Shown here piece by piece: positions 9,186-18,209 of a stretch of 64,000 bases of DNA. The DNA lies in NCBI RefSeq assembly GCF_016424485.1, contig NZ_JAELUP010000016.1, forward strand, positions 62,001 through 126,000, in the 5' to 3' direction. Source of the stretch: Paenibacillus roseus. GTDB taxonomy: Bacteria; Bacillota; Bacilli; Paenibacillales; Paenibacillaceae. Below the pieces are notes generated by a model that saw only the letters and a list, made by a program, of their open reading frames with translations, ran no database searches and was not told the DNA's origin. The translations under genes were made by a program, and so were the position numbers. How positions within the stretch are numbered: position 1 is the stretch's first letter; every line of letters starts with the position of its first letter.

Positions 9186-10475
9186 ATGCAACTGACCTTT
9201 GAAATATTGCGGCAGACAGGCGTAGCAGCATTGGGGCTGTTGCAGCAGCCTTTCTATTACATTGCCGTGCTGCTTATGGTGCTGCAATTCCTCAGGCAGA
9301 CCCGGACGGAACGCAAATTGTTTCATGTCCGCTTGCATGTCTGGCCGCTGTTGTTGCTGCGCGCCATGCTGCTCGGGTTGGCCGTAGGTGCTTGTGTATC
9401 GCTTCTCTCCTTTGGATTAGGGGCCGCGGTTACCATGCAGACCATTTACTGGCTGTGGGCGGTAGCAGGCATTCTGGTGCTATTTCGAGTTCGGTATTTA
9501 TGTTTTGCCTATAGTGCGGGGATCATCGGCATCCTCCACTCCGTTGCAGGATGGCTGGAACCCCAGGCGCTGGGGAAGGCGGCTGCTCCCTTCGTCGAAT
9601 CTTTGCAGAGTCTGGACATTCCCGGTCTGCTGATATTGATCGCGCTGTTGCATCTGGCAGAGGCATGGCTCGTGCGTCTGCAGAGTACGGAGCTAGCCAG
9701 CCCGCTGTTTCTGGCGGGCAAGCGCGGGAAGTTGATTGGCGGCTATCAACTGCAAGGCTATTGGCCGATTCCGCTGCTGCTGCTTGTTCCTGCCCAAGCA
9801 GGGACTGGTGCCGACGCTATTTTGCCCTGGGCCCCTTTGCTAGGCGGAACTGCCTTGGCAGGAAGCTGGACCATGCTTGGTGTTCCGATGGTTGTCGGGT
9901 TCAGTGAACTGACACGTTCCCTTCTGCCTGAGCAGCGTGCCCGTCAAACTGCAAAAGCGCTGCTCTATTACAGCCTGATACTAGGCGCCGTAGCCGCCGT
10001 AGCCGCTTGGTGGCCGCCGCTGACTCTGGTTGCAGCGCTTTGCGCGCTGCTGTTGCATGAAGCGATTGGCTGGATTAGCGCAGCTGCCGAACAAAAACGG
10101 AGTCCGTACTATGTGCATAGTGATCAAGGGCTCAGAGTACTGGCGGTCGTGCCGGGTTCCCCTGCGGAGGCGCTTGGTATTGTGCCTGGGGAGATTATAT
10201 ACAAGGTCAATGGGTATACAACACAGACACCGGATGTTTTCCACCGGGCGCTGCACGTTAATTCTGCCTTCTGCAAACTGGAGGTTATCAATCATGAGGG
10301 GCATAGCAAGTTTTTGCAGCGTGCCCGCTTTGCCGGGGAGCATCATCAGTTGGGTATTATTTTGGCGCCAGATGAAAGCTCAGGTTACTATGCGGCAGCT
10401 AAGCCGGCCAGCTTGATCGAGCTGTTTGCCCGCAAGCCTGCGGCCAAAAGCCGCGACACGACTTCCTCCATGTAG
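9186..10475 (+). CDS. minJ: Polytopic membrane protein with C-terminal PDZ domain, MinJ-like
   Basis: This 429-residue protein has about eight hydrophobic segments up to residue 300 and one cytoplasmic-type PDZ domain near the C-terminus (about 310-390; LAVVPGSPAEALGIVPGEII). B. subtilis MinJ, the bridge between DivIVA and MinD that stops division at poles, has the same architecture (multiple helices plus PDZ) and lies directly after ctpB. The start is ATG at 9186 with AGGGAGTG upstream; a frame extension back to 9048 runs through the terminator hairpin. The assignment rests on architecture and gene order, since MinJ sequences diverge fast. Confidence 0.7.
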   Translation: MQLTFEILRQTGVAALGLLQQPFYYIAVLLMVLQFLRQTRTERKLFHVRLHVWPLLLLRAMLLGLAVGACVSLLSFGLGAAVTMQTIYWLWAVAGILVLFRVRYLCFAYSAGIIGILHSVAGWLEPQALGKAAAPFVESLQSLDIPGLLILIALLHLAEAWLVRLQSTELASPLFLAGKRGKLIGGYQLQGYWPIPLLLLVPAQAGTGADAILPWAPLLGGTALAGSWTMLGVPMVVGFSELTRSLLPEQRARQTAKALLYYSLILGAVAAVAAWWPPLTLVAALCALLLHEAIGWISAAAEQKRSPYYVHSDQGLRVLAVVPGSPAEALGIVPGEIIYKVNGYTTQTPDVFHRALHVNSAFCKLEVINHEGHSKFLQRARFAGEHHQLGIILAPDESSGYYAAAKPASLIELFARKPAAKSRDTTSSM

Positions 10476-10518
10476 GGCAGACATGCTCGCATATTGTACC
10501 GATCGAAATTCGAAAATA

Positions 10519-10570
10519 AAGGGGTATCTTTCCCGGCCAAGTGATGATGGCAGGTGAAAGATACCCCTTC
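10519..10570. terminator. Bidirectional terminator between minJ-like and epimerase genes
   Basis: AAGGGGTATCTTTC (10519-10532) and GAAAGATACCCCTT (10556-10569) form a 14-bp perfect stem between convergent genes, with T-rich flank on the plus side and an A-rich flank (AAAATAAA) serving the minus strand. Confidence 0.8.
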
Positions 10571-10607
10571 TTTCTCGAGCCTTTAGCTACTGGGAGTAAA
10601 AAACGAG

Positions 10608-11471
10608 CTACTCGCTGGCAATCTCCAGCCACGCCTCAAGCGTACTCCCGGCTTCAATAAACGGCAACTCTTCCTTCCGGTTCAACTCATGTGTTTTGGC
10701 CATCCATGGCTCTACACATACGAATGGCTTCCCTTCTACCGACCAAAGGACGACATATTTAAACACATCGCTGTAGGACAACTTGATACGAGTATCCTCG
10801 GCAAGGGAGAAGGAGATTTGAGGCTTGCGGGCATCCAGCAGCGTCAGTGATTCAACTTTGCCGCTCAGATCAATCGCGTGATCGATCTGTTTAATTTCTC
10901 CGTCGTTGTAGTCCAGATAGACCGTTGCATCCGTTTCATAGACAAGCTCTTTGTTTGCAGTTGCAAAATAAGGGTGGAACCCGGCGTAGACCGGCATCGG
11001 TTTGCCGGATAAATTGCGGTATTGCTGTTCCAGACGGAGCTTGCCGCCCTGCAGGATATACGTAAATTCCAACTCGAACTCAAATGGATACGACGCAAGA
11101 GTAGAGGCGTCACTGTGCAGGCGTACGGTCAGGCTTGCTGCTCCATCGGTGCCGAAAGATACGACTTCCCAATGGTTAGTCCGGGCGACACCGTGGTTTT
11201 TCATGCTATATGTATGGCCTTCCCATTCATATTGTCCATCCGTCAACTGGCCGCTGATCGGGAACAGAATCGGGTTTCCTCCGCGAATGTTGGACACCGG
11301 GTCCATGAAGGTTGCTTTGTCGAGATAGAACAACTCCTTGCCCCTAAGCCTCAGTTGGGTAGCTATGGCGCCCCGATCTGGACAGATGCTTACAGAAGAG
11401 TCAGTGTCTGCTTCCGTCAATTGATAAATGGTGAATGTATGATCCAGCTTGTGAACAGCATAGTTGCTCAT
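10608..11471 (-). CDS. Aldose 1-epimerase family protein
   Basis: This 287-residue beta-sandwich sugar mutarotase is of the GalM/LacX-like superfamily. Conserved positions include GGNPILFP, the His in KNHGVART, the second His in AGFHPYF, and the C-terminal CVEPWM Glu, the usual catalytic-base motif. It probably interconverts alpha and beta anomers of a hexose or a hexose-6-phosphate; substrate cannot be read from the sequence. AAGGAGG lies 11 bases before the ATG. It is monocistronic and convergent with the division cluster. Confidence 0.85.
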   Translation of the reverse strand: MSNYAVHKLDHTFTIYQLTEADTDSSVSICPDRGAIATQLRLRGKELFYLDKATFMDPVSNIRGGNPILFPISGQLTDGQYEWEGHTYSMKNHGVARTNHWEVVSFGTDGAASLTVRLHSDASTLASYPFEFELEFTYILQGGKLRLEQQYRNLSGKPMPVYAGFHPYFATANKELVYETDATVYLDYNDGEIKQIDHAIDLSGKVESLTLLDARKPQISFSLAEDTRIKLSYSDVFKYVVLWSVEGKPFVCVEPWMAKTHELNRKEELPFIEAGSTLEAWLEIASE

Positions 11472-11611
11472 AATGGCATGATCCTCCTTATTCGGCGTTC
11501 TACATGAAGCATACCACAGCCGCTCACGATTTTCGAATATCAGCTATGATGACCACCAGGAGCGGGAGTAACTTGCTGCGATAGTCCCCCTAACAGATTA
11601 CTAACGATTTA

Positions 11612-11640
11612 TTGTGACCCTCCGCCGCATATAGTAAGAT
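11612..11640 (+). promoter_or_regulatory. Predicted sigma-A promoter of the response regulator
   Basis: TTGTGA and TAAGAT are 17 bases apart. The transcript would start near 11647 and carry a leader of about 110 bases before the ATG at 11757. Confidence 0.5.
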
Positions 11641-11756
11641 AAATGTGGAGCAGGGCTTGCGAGTGAAGGGTTCCTCCGATTGCTTGTTCCCGGACTTCGA
11701 AGTGATTCGGTCCAATTTAAAGCGATTGTCAGCCTCTTTAGCAAGGGGGATTTAAC

Positions 11757-12479
11757 ATGCACAAAATATTGATTGTTGAAGACGATCCCATCATGGGGGA
11801 TATGCTTTCGATTTATTTGCAGGAGGAAGGCTATCTCGTTCAGCAGGCACATACAGGCTTAGAGGGTCTGCGGCTGCTTGCCGAGTATGCGCCGGATATT
11901 GTGCTGCTGGATCTGATGCTGCCTGATTGGGATGGTATCCGACTCTGTACCGAGATGCGCGGTCGTTCGGATGTTCCGATTATGGTCGTTTCTATGAAAA
12001 CCGAGGTTTCCGAGCGTGTAGAAGCTTTGAAAGCGGGAGCCGATGATTATTTATGCAAGCCTTTTAGCCTGCACGAGCTGACAGCTCGTGTCTACGCACT
12101 GATTCGCCGGGCCAAGACACTATCGGCTGAACGGATGCCTTTCATGGTGGAAGAGAGTACTGCGGCAGCTAGTCTTCTGCCTGCAGCCGAGGTTGTGGTG
12201 GACCAACAGAAGCGCACGGTTGAAGTCCGAGGTGAACGGGTTGAAACGACGTATTCGGAATTCGAGCTGTTGCGGATGTTCATCTCTCAACCGGGGAGGG
12301 TGTTCAGTCGAGAGGATTTGATCAATGCGATTCGCGGCGATGAATCTTTCGTGACGGACAGAGCGATTGATGTGCATATTGTCAATTTGCGCAAAAAGAT
12401 CGAGCGGAATGCCAAAGAGCCGAAATTTATCCGAACAGTATGGGGAGTAGGCTACAAGTATATGCTTCCTGAAGTATAA
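11757..12479 (+). CDS. OmpR/PhoB-family response regulator
   Basis: This 240-residue two-component regulator has a receiver domain with acidic pocket VEDD (8-10), phosphoacceptor Asp52 in LLDLMLPDWDG and conserved Lys101 in CKPFSL. A linker leads to a C-terminal winged-helix DNA-binding domain (about 145-237; RVFSREDLINAI, GVGYKY). AAGGGGG precedes the ATG. No kinase gene adjoins it. The nearest is the sensor kinase at 14210, separated by two minus-strand genes, so pairing is possible but unproven. Confidence 0.92.
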   Translation: MHKILIVEDDPIMGDMLSIYLQEEGYLVQQAHTGLEGLRLLAEYAPDIVLLDLMLPDWDGIRLCTEMRGRSDVPIMVVSMKTEVSERVEALKAGADDYLCKPFSLHELTARVYALIRRAKTLSAERMPFMVEESTAAASLLPAAEVVVDQQKRTVEVRGERVETTYSEFELLRMFISQPGRVFSREDLINAIRGDESFVTDRAIDVHIVNLRKKIERNAKEPKFIRTVWGVGYKYMLPEV

Positions 12480-12487
12480 GCAAACCT

Positions 12488-12547
12488 AAAGCTCACTTTC
12501 GACAGATGGCCTAATGAGGCAGCCGTCTTCCGGCAAGTGAGCTTTTT
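12488..12547 (+). terminator. Rho-independent terminator of the response regulator
   Basis: AAAGCTCACTT (12488-12498) pairs with AAGTGAGCTTT (12535-12545), with a long partly self-complementary loop, and the 3' arm runs on into TTTTT. Confidence 0.8.
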
Positions 12548-12596
12548 GGAGGAATACATGCGAGCGGACGAGTCTTTGAACAGGGAAGCGTCAAGA

Positions 12597-12815
12597 TTAC
12601 GATACTTCAAGGTAGAGCTTCGTTCCGTCCGTATATTTTAAAATGGCAACGTCGCGAATTAATTCTACAGATTTTATTCGTTTCCACTTTTTATAAAAAT
12701 CAAACTGCAGCGACATCTCTCCGAGCTTGGCATTCAGCAGATCCAAATATTCAGAATGGTCGTAAGCGAGATAGACCGGTATCGACTTGTTTTTGAACGT
12801 GATCATTTTAACCAT
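12597..12815 (-). CDS. Small conserved-looking protein of unknown function
   Basis: This 72-residue protein is rich in Lys, Tyr and Leu with pI-raising lysines, has no signal peptide or membrane segment, and ends in a strand-like stretch (VAILKYTDGTKLYLEVS). I recognise no family. The ATG at 12815 has GGAGG 9 bases upstream, and a GTG one codon earlier is also possible. A clear ribosome-binding site and sensible composition favour a real gene. It sits downstream of the manganese catalase on the same strand, 128 bases away. Confidence 0.6.
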   Translation of the reverse strand: MVKMITFKNKSIPVYLAYDHSEYLDLLNAKLGEMSLQFDFYKKWKRIKSVELIRDVAILKYTDGTKLYLEVS

Positions 12816-12943
12816 CACGCGTCACCTCCGTTTCTTTACGTTTATTATACGGGAAATCATTTAGCTTTTTATAAAGGGCGCATGAGAAGAGTGTTGCATT
12901 TGCTAACAAATAATTAACAAACTATTACCCTTTGAACCGGTTT

Positions 12944-13849
12944 TTAATCAGGCTTTAGCCCGGCTCCTCGCTGCAGACGTTTCACAATTTCGATATAATC
13001 CTCAGCCGAGATTCCGGGCGCAAATTCCTCCGGCAGTTCCTTTAGATCAGGTACAGGGCAGCCCTCCGGGGTACCGATCACGACCTCCAGTTCCTGCCCG
13101 TTCTCCGGATGGTTTCCTTTCCAGATTTGGTCAATGTCCCGGTAGTCATCCATGCTAAAGGTGAACAGCTTGTTGCCAAGCCCCATGTTTTCAAACTTTC
13201 TTGTCGCGTCGAAGCTGCGGTTGCTCAGATTGGGTATCGGAATCAGCTTTGTCATATCGACACCTGTAGCGATTTCCAATGCTTTTGCATAAGCGAGTAC
13301 ATGTACGCCGCCGCGCACAAGCAAGTAGCCGATTGTTTCTCTTGCGACAGGGTGATTGGTCATTTCATAGACTCTCATTTTATGGGTTCTTGCTCCGCAT
13401 TCCAGAAAAAAGTTGTGCAGCAAATCAAGAATCAGATTGCCGCTGTTGAATACATAATCTCCCCGCCACGGCTGCCCCATGGAATCCCCGGCCAAGGAGG
13501 TTTGCGCCGTCTGAATAAAAAAGTAGGAATTACGTTTGTCGAGTCCTTCATTTAATGGGGTTGAATCCGGCTTTCCGGGTCGGGTCGTTCCGGTCAGAAC
13601 GAGATTAATCGTTGTTCCGACGAGCTCGACGTGTCCTATTTCTTCGGCGGTTATACTGGCAACAAGGTCATAAAAGGGTTTGAGCTTGTTTTTACCCCGG
13701 AAATTAAAGGACTGGTATAAATAATTGTTAAGGGTAGACATCTCTCCGAATCTGCCACCCATTAACTCTTGTGTAGCAGCAGCGGCGTTGGCGTCAGGAT
13801 ACGTTGAAGGAGGCAGCTCAATTTGCAGCTTATTTATACGTGTAAACAA
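12944..13849 (-). CDS. Manganese catalase family protein
   Basis: This 301-residue di-manganese (non-heme) catalase disproportionates hydrogen peroxide. The four-helix-bundle ligand motifs are present: GRFGEMSTLNNY (first Glu), AEEIGHVELV (Glu and His), FFLECGARTHK (Glu), and the later MTNHPVARETIGYLLVRGG and HVLAYAKALE helices carrying further ligands. It resembles the spore-associated CotJC/YdbD proteins of spore formers. The TTG start has GAGGTGA 7 bases upstream and no alternative in-frame ATG exists before it. Confidence 0.9.
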   Translation of the reverse strand: MFTRINKLQIELPPSTYPDANAAAATQELMGGRFGEMSTLNNYLYQSFNFRGKNKLKPFYDLVASITAEEIGHVELVGTTINLVLTGTTRPGKPDSTPLNEGLDKRNSYFFIQTAQTSLAGDSMGQPWRGDYVFNSGNLILDLLHNFFLECGARTHKMRVYEMTNHPVARETIGYLLVRGGVHVLAYAKALEIATGVDMTKLIPIPNLSNRSFDATRKFENMGLGNKLFTFSMDDYRDIDQIWKGNHPENGQELEVVIGTPEGCPVPDLKELPEEFAPGISAEDYIEIVKRLQRGAGLKPD

Positions 13850-14049
13850 GTATCTGTCACCTCATTTCGATTTCTAACCCAAATTTATGAGGGAACGAAC
13901 CTTCGTAGACCAAGGAAAGATGCGGTGTTGTCCGGTCAGGACAAACTAAAATTATCGATTCAGGACGAGCAGAACTGCACGTTATGCACAGACACATGCC
14001 ATTAGACTCAATTTTACTGTGCATTGCTGGAACATTAATTGGTTTAGTG
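13850..14049. other. Divergent intergenic region with a 17-base perfect inverted repeat
   Basis: The region separates the manganese catalase (minus) from the sensor kinase (plus). It contains TTGTCC-ggtca-GGACAA at 13928-13944, a perfect inverted repeat that could be an operator or a hairpin about 80 bases upstream of the catalase start. I see no clear sigma-A or sigma-B promoter for the catalase. Confidence 0.45.
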
Positions 14050-14055
14050 TACAAT
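14050..14055 (+). promoter_or_regulatory. Candidate -10 element (TACAAT) for the sensor kinase operon
   Basis: TACAAT is preceded 17 bases upstream by a poor -35 (CTGGAA). If used, the transcript starts near 14062 and has a leader of about 148 bases. Confidence 0.35.
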
Positions 14056-14086
14056 AGAAGGATAGCGTCAGTAGTCGTAGCAACTG

Positions 14087-14204
14087 CTGCAAAAAACAGG
14101 TTGAGGAGCCGATAGTTAAAAGAGAAGGCTGTTTTGCAGGCTCCCATCGAACGTATTCGTTGTCTCATGCAGACCTTTAATGGTCGTAAACGAACGGGAA
14201 AGGA
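14087..14204 (+). ncRNA. Candidate structured leader RNA with possible H-type pseudoknot
   Basis: CTGCAAAAAACAG (14087-14099) pairs with CTGTTTTGCAG (14129-14139), giving 11 bp with a two-A bulge. Its loop contains GGAGC (14105-14109), complementary to GCTCC (14140-14144) immediately after the stem; the two stems together define an H-type pseudoknot. A competing hairpin, AGCC (14107-14110) with GGCT (14127-14130), is also possible. Further down, TTCGTT (14157-14162) can pair with AACGAA (14189-14194), enclosing GACC/GGTC, right before the ribosome-binding site AAAGGA. I do not recognise a known riboswitch class. Found by eye only. Confidence 0.35.
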
Positions 14205-14209
14205 ACGTT

Positions 14210-15661
14210 ATGGAGTTTTCCAAAGTGTTCTTTGTGCATATTAGTTTGCTTATTACTTTCGGCTATTTGCTTAATTTAATTTACAAATATTTGTTCTACC
14301 GGACATCCCCGCGCAATCGCATGATTGCTTCTGTAGCTGTATTTATTTTCGCAGGCTGGATAACCATGTTTTTCGGCCTTCAACTGACTGAAGATGTGCT
14401 GTTCGATCTGCGTTTTATTCCGGTTGTAATTGCCGCTCTTGTCTACCAAAGACCGCTGCTGTTAGTAGCGATCGGCGGTGGTATCGGCTTGGCCCGGCTT
14501 ACTTTCGGGGTGAACGACGCTGCCTTTGCAGGGCTGATCAATATGACCCTGATGGGAGCTGTAGCCGCTCTCTTGGTATCCTATTTCTCGAAATCCACCC
14601 ATACCTTTCGGACAAAAGCTCTAATCGCCATTCTAATGCTGAATACACTCAATGTCATCAATATTGGCATTTTTGGAGTTATCCCTTTTTGGACTTACTT
14701 ATCGCAAATTGCCTGGATTATATACCCGCTGGGAATTTTGCTTACAGCGATGTTTGTGTTCATTGTTCGTGACTTCTACCTGGAGCAGCAGCGGATGGCG
14801 GACCTTCACCAAATGAATATACTGCTGAGAAGACAGGCGAAGAAGCTGCGCAAGGCCAAGCGGGAACTGGAGATTAAGGCGAGTGAGCTGTTGAAAGGCT
14901 CCCGGTACAAATCCGAGTTTCTTGCCAATATGTCGCATGAGCTGAAAACGCCTCTAAATAGTATTATTTTGCTCTCCCAGATGATCAAGGAGCAAAGTGA
15001 TGGACTGGAGGACGAACATTCCAGCGGCGCTGCCAGAGAAGAAAGCAAATACGCCGATATTATCCACTCTGCAGGAAATGAGCTGTTGACGCTAATCAAT
15101 GACATTCTTGATCTGTCCAAAGTTGAAGCCGGAAAAATGGACATCCTGGTTGAGCAGGTACCGCTCGCGGAAACGATGCAGCTGCTCTATGATCAGCTCG
15201 CTCCGGTACCAGCCGCCAAATCATTAAGCTTCAAGCTTGAGATTCGGCCAGATATTCCCGATATGCTTGAGACAGATGCGTTGAGAATGAACCAGATATT
15301 GCGAAATTTGCTGATGAATGCATTCAAATTTACAGACGAGGGAGGAGTAACCCTTCTCGTCGAGCGTACTGCAGATCAGGGCGTTCCTTATGTAGTGTTT
15401 AAAGTAATGGATACGGGTATTGGCATCCCGCAAAATAAGCAGGCGGTTATATTTGAAGCTTTTCATCAAGCAAATGGGGCGATTAACCGAAATTACGGTG
15501 GTACGGGGCTTGGTCTGTCGATCAGCTTGCAGCTTGCCAGGCTGCTAGGCGGTTCCCTTCAATTGACTAGTCATGAAAATCAGGGCAGCATCTTTACGTT
15601 GCGCCTGCCTGAACAGCTTGATCATCAAAATCCAGTGTTTAAAGGAGCCTCTGATGGCTAA
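14210..15661 (+). CDS. Membrane sensor histidine kinase with 5TMR-LYT-type sensor
   Basis: This 483-residue protein has about five to six transmembrane helices in the first 190 residues, resembling the 5TM receptor module of LytS-type kinases ([18 protein letters not shown]). A coiled coil (195-235) leads to HisKA with the phospho-His at residue 243 ([10 protein letters not shown]). The HATPase domain has an N box near 367 (NLLMNAFKF), DTGIGIP near 401 and GGTGLGLS near 431. The ATG at 14210 is chosen because AAAGGA precedes it; the ATG at 14180 has no such signal. The stop codon overlaps radA by 8 bases. No response regulator is adjacent. Confidence 0.9.
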   Translation: MEFSKVFFVHISLLITFGYLLNLIYKYLFYRTSPRNRMIASVAVFIFAGWITMFFGLQLTEDVLFDLRFIPVVIAALVYQRPLLLVAIGGGIGLARLTFGVNDAAFAGLINMTLMGAVAALLVSYFSKSTHTFRTKALIAILMLNTLNVINIGIFGVIPFWTYLSQIAWIIYPLGILLTAMFVFIVRDFYLEQQRMADLHQMNILLRRQAKKLRKAKRELEIKASELLKGSRYKSEFLANMSHELKTPLNSIILLSQMIKEQSDGLEDEHSSGAAREESKYADIIHSAGNELLTLINDILDLSKVEAGKMDILVEQVPLAETMQLLYDQLAPVPAAKSLSFKLEIRPDIPDMLETDALRMNQILRNLLMNAFKFTDEGGVTLLVERTADQGVPYVVFKVMDTGIGIPQNKQAVIFEAFHQANGAINRNYGGTGLGLSISLQLARLLGGSLQLTSHENQGSIFTLRLPEQLDHQNPVFKGASDG

Positions 15662-17021
15662 AATAAAAATAAAATTTTGCTGTACGGAGTGCGGCTCCGA
15701 ATCTCCAAAGTGGTTGGGCAAATGCCCGGGGTGCGGCTCCTGGAATACAATGGTTGAAGAGAAAGAAACGACTGTCCGTACACAAGGCTTAAAAACTTCC
15801 CTCAAGGGGACGAAAGAAAAGCCGCTTCCTATCATAAATATAGAAGGTGGGCAGGAGCCAAGAATTGAAACTCGCCTTGGAGAGTTGAATCGCGTATTGG
15901 GCGGAGGTGTTGTTCCGGGTTCGCTGATTCTGGTTGGCGGTGATCCCGGCATCGGCAAATCAACACTCCTGTTGCAAACCTCACATGCGCTTTCCGCCCA
16001 AGGGCTAACCGTCCTATATATTTCGGGCGAGGAGTCGGTTCGACAAACGCGTCTTCGCGCAGACCGGCTCGGTGCGCTTTCCGAAACACTCTATGTCCTG
16101 TGTGAGACCAACCTGGAGCTGATTGATGAGGCGATCGAGGCGATCTCCCCCGATTTGCTGGTTATTGACTCGATTCAGACCGTCTATGAGCCCTCGGTGC
16201 AATCAGCCCCGGGCAGTGTGGCACAGGTCAGGGAGTGTACGGCCCATTTTATGCGCATTGCCAAAGTGAAAGGAATTGCCACTGTTCTGGTAGGTCATGT
16301 TACTAAGGAAGGCGCGATAGCGGGGCCACGGCTTCTGGAGCATATGGTTGACTGCGTGTTGTATTTCGAAGGCGAGCGGCATCATTCCTATCGTCTGCTG
16401 CGGGCTGTGAAGAACCGGTTTGGCTCGACTAATGAGATCGGTATCTTTGAAATGATGGAGTCCGGCCTGCGGGAAGTGGTGAATCCTTCCGAATTGTTTT
16501 TGTCCGAGCGCCCGCTTGGTGTGTCCGGTTCTACGGTTGTTGCGAGCATGGAAGGGACGCGACCGGTTCTGGTTGAGCTTCAGGCGCTTGTCGCTACGAC
16601 CAATTTTCCGTCCCCCCGTCGTATGAGCACAGGGATTGATCATCACCGTATGGCCCTTATTATTGCAGTATTAGAGAAACGCATGGGTATGTTTTTGCAA
16701 AATCAGGATGCTTACCTGAATGTTGCCGGCGGAGTCAAGCTGGATGAGCCTGCGGTTGATTTGGCTGCAGCCGTCAGCCTGGCATCAAGCTTTCGCGATG
16801 TCCCGACCAAGCCTTATGATGTGATTTTCGGCGAGGTGGGACTGACGGGCGAGGTGAGGGCAGTGTCCAGAGCCGAACAGCGGGTGAAAGAAGCGGAAAA
16901 GCTTGGCTTCAAGCGTGTCATTATGCCGGAGAACAGTCTCAAGGGCTGGAGACCTCCGGCAGGGATTGAAATCGTTGGTGTGAGTACTGTATCCGAGGCG
17001 CTTGCAGCGGCACTCAGCTAG
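15654..17021 (+). CDS. radA: DNA repair protein RadA (branch-migration ATPase)
   Basis: This 455-residue RecA-like protein acts in recombination, unwinding DNA to extend D-loops, and in Bacillus interacts with DisA. It has an N-terminal C4 zinc finger ([20 protein letters not shown]), Walker [11 protein letters not shown], the RadA signature KNRFGSTNE and a C-terminal Lon-like domain. The ATG at 15654 has AAAGGAG 6 bases upstream, inside the kinase gene. In most Bacillota radA follows clpC. Here no clpC, mcsAB or ctsR precedes it; the sensor kinase does. Confidence 0.95.
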   Translation: MAKIKIKFCCTECGSESPKWLGKCPGCGSWNTMVEEKETTVRTQGLKTSLKGTKEKPLPIINIEGGQEPRIETRLGELNRVLGGGVVPGSLILVGGDPGIGKSTLLLQTSHALSAQGLTVLYISGEESVRQTRLRADRLGALSETLYVLCETNLELIDEAIEAISPDLLVIDSIQTVYEPSVQSAPGSVAQVRECTAHFMRIAKVKGIATVLVGHVTKEGAIAGPRLLEHMVDCVLYFEGERHHSYRLLRAVKNRFGSTNEIGIFEMMESGLREVVNPSELFLSERPLGVSGSTVVASMEGTRPVLVELQALVATTNFPSPRRMSTGIDHHRMALIIAVLEKRMGMFLQNQDAYLNVAGGVKLDEPAVDLAAAVSLASSFRDVPTKPYDVIFGEVGLTGEVRAVSRAEQRVKEAEKLGFKRVIMPENSLKGWRPPAGIEIVGVSTVSEALAAALS

Positions 17022-17037
17022 AAGGGGGACCAAAAAC

Positions 17038-18114
17038 GTGAAAGAGTTGAACCAGCAAGAAATTATGAATCAGCTGCTGCCTTTGGTTGCACCCGGGACA
17101 GCCTTCCGGGAGGGGCTCGAAAACGTACTTCGGGCAAAGACGGGTGCATTGATCGTGGTCGGCTACAGTCCAGAAGTAATGGAGCTTGTCGATGGAGGCT
17201 TCTCCATCAATTGCGATTTTACGCCTAATAATCTGTATGAGCTTGCGAAGATGGATGGCGCTATTATTTTGAGCGAGGATTTCCGGCGCATTCTTTTTGC
17301 CAATACGCAATTGATCCCAAACAGCACGATTCCGTCCATCGAAACCGGGATCAGGCACCGGACAGCTGAGCGTGTAGCCAAGCAGATAGGCAAGCTGGTC
17401 GTTTCGATTTCTCAGAGAAGAAATATTATCACCTTATATCAAGGCAACATGAGGTATTCGCTGAAGGAAATCGGCGTTATCCTGACCAAGGCGAACCAAG
17501 CGATTCAGACATTGGAGAAATATAAAGCGGTGCTTAGTCAAAGCTTTACCAACCTGTCCGCTTCCGAATTTGAAGAGCTGGTGACGCTGCAGGAGGTCGC
17601 CAATGTAATTCAGCGCGTGGAAATGGTGCTGCGAATCAAAACGGAAATTAACCGCTATGTAAATGAGTTGGGAACGGAAGGCCGTCTGATCAGCATGCAA
17701 ATGGAGGAATTGGTAGGCGGTGTTGAAGAAGATGCATGGTTCCTGCTTAAGGATTACTCCAAGGATAACCATGACGATAAAATTAAAGAAATTCGCGCAG
17801 CCTTGAAAAAAATCAGCTCCGAAGAGCTGCTGGATATTCATCATATCATCCGTCTGCTTGGCTATCCGTATACGGCGTCGGTTACAGAGGAGTCCATACA
17901 GCCGCGCGGTTACCGTCTGTTGCATAAAATTCCGCGTCTGCCTATGGTCATTATTCATAATTTGGTTGAACGGTTCCGTCATCTGCCCAATATTATTGCA
18001 GCCACCATCCATCAACTGGATGAGGTGGACGGTATTGGAGAAGTCAGAGCGAGAGCGATCAAAGAAGGCATGAAGCGAATTCAGGATCAAGTGTTGATTG
18101 ACAGACAAATTTAA
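17038..18114 (+). CDS. disA: Diadenylate cyclase and DNA-integrity scanning protein DisA
   Basis: DisA (358 aa) condenses two ATP into cyclic di-AMP and scans DNA, with activity lowered at branched structures. The N-terminal DAC domain carries the catalytic DGA ([13 protein letters not shown], near residue 75) and RHR ([13 protein letters not shown]) motifs. A helical spine follows, and a C-terminal helix-hairpin-helix DNA-binding domain is near 300-355 ([19 protein letters not shown]). GTG at 17038 is used, with AGGGGG 9 bases upstream. It follows radA by 16 bases. Confidence 0.96.
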   Translation: MKELNQQEIMNQLLPLVAPGTAFREGLENVLRAKTGALIVVGYSPEVMELVDGGFSINCDFTPNNLYELAKMDGAIILSEDFRRILFANTQLIPNSTIPSIETGIRHRTAERVAKQIGKLVVSISQRRNIITLYQGNMRYSLKEIGVILTKANQAIQTLEKYKAVLSQSFTNLSASEFEELVTLQEVANVIQRVEMVLRIKTEINRYVNELGTEGRLISMQMEELVGGVEEDAWFLLKDYSKDNHDDKIKEIRAALKKISSEELLDIHHIIRLLGYPYTASVTEESIQPRGYRLLHKIPRLPMVIIHNLVERFRHLPNIIAATIHQLDEVDGIGEVRARAIKEGMKRIQDQVLIDRQI

Positions 18115-18209
18115 ATCCCATACAATGTTAGAATGGTCCAAATACAGGTGGGAAAAATTGTTCGATACCTTAATAACGTAATGGGCATAGTAAAGATGAG
18201 GTGGAATTG

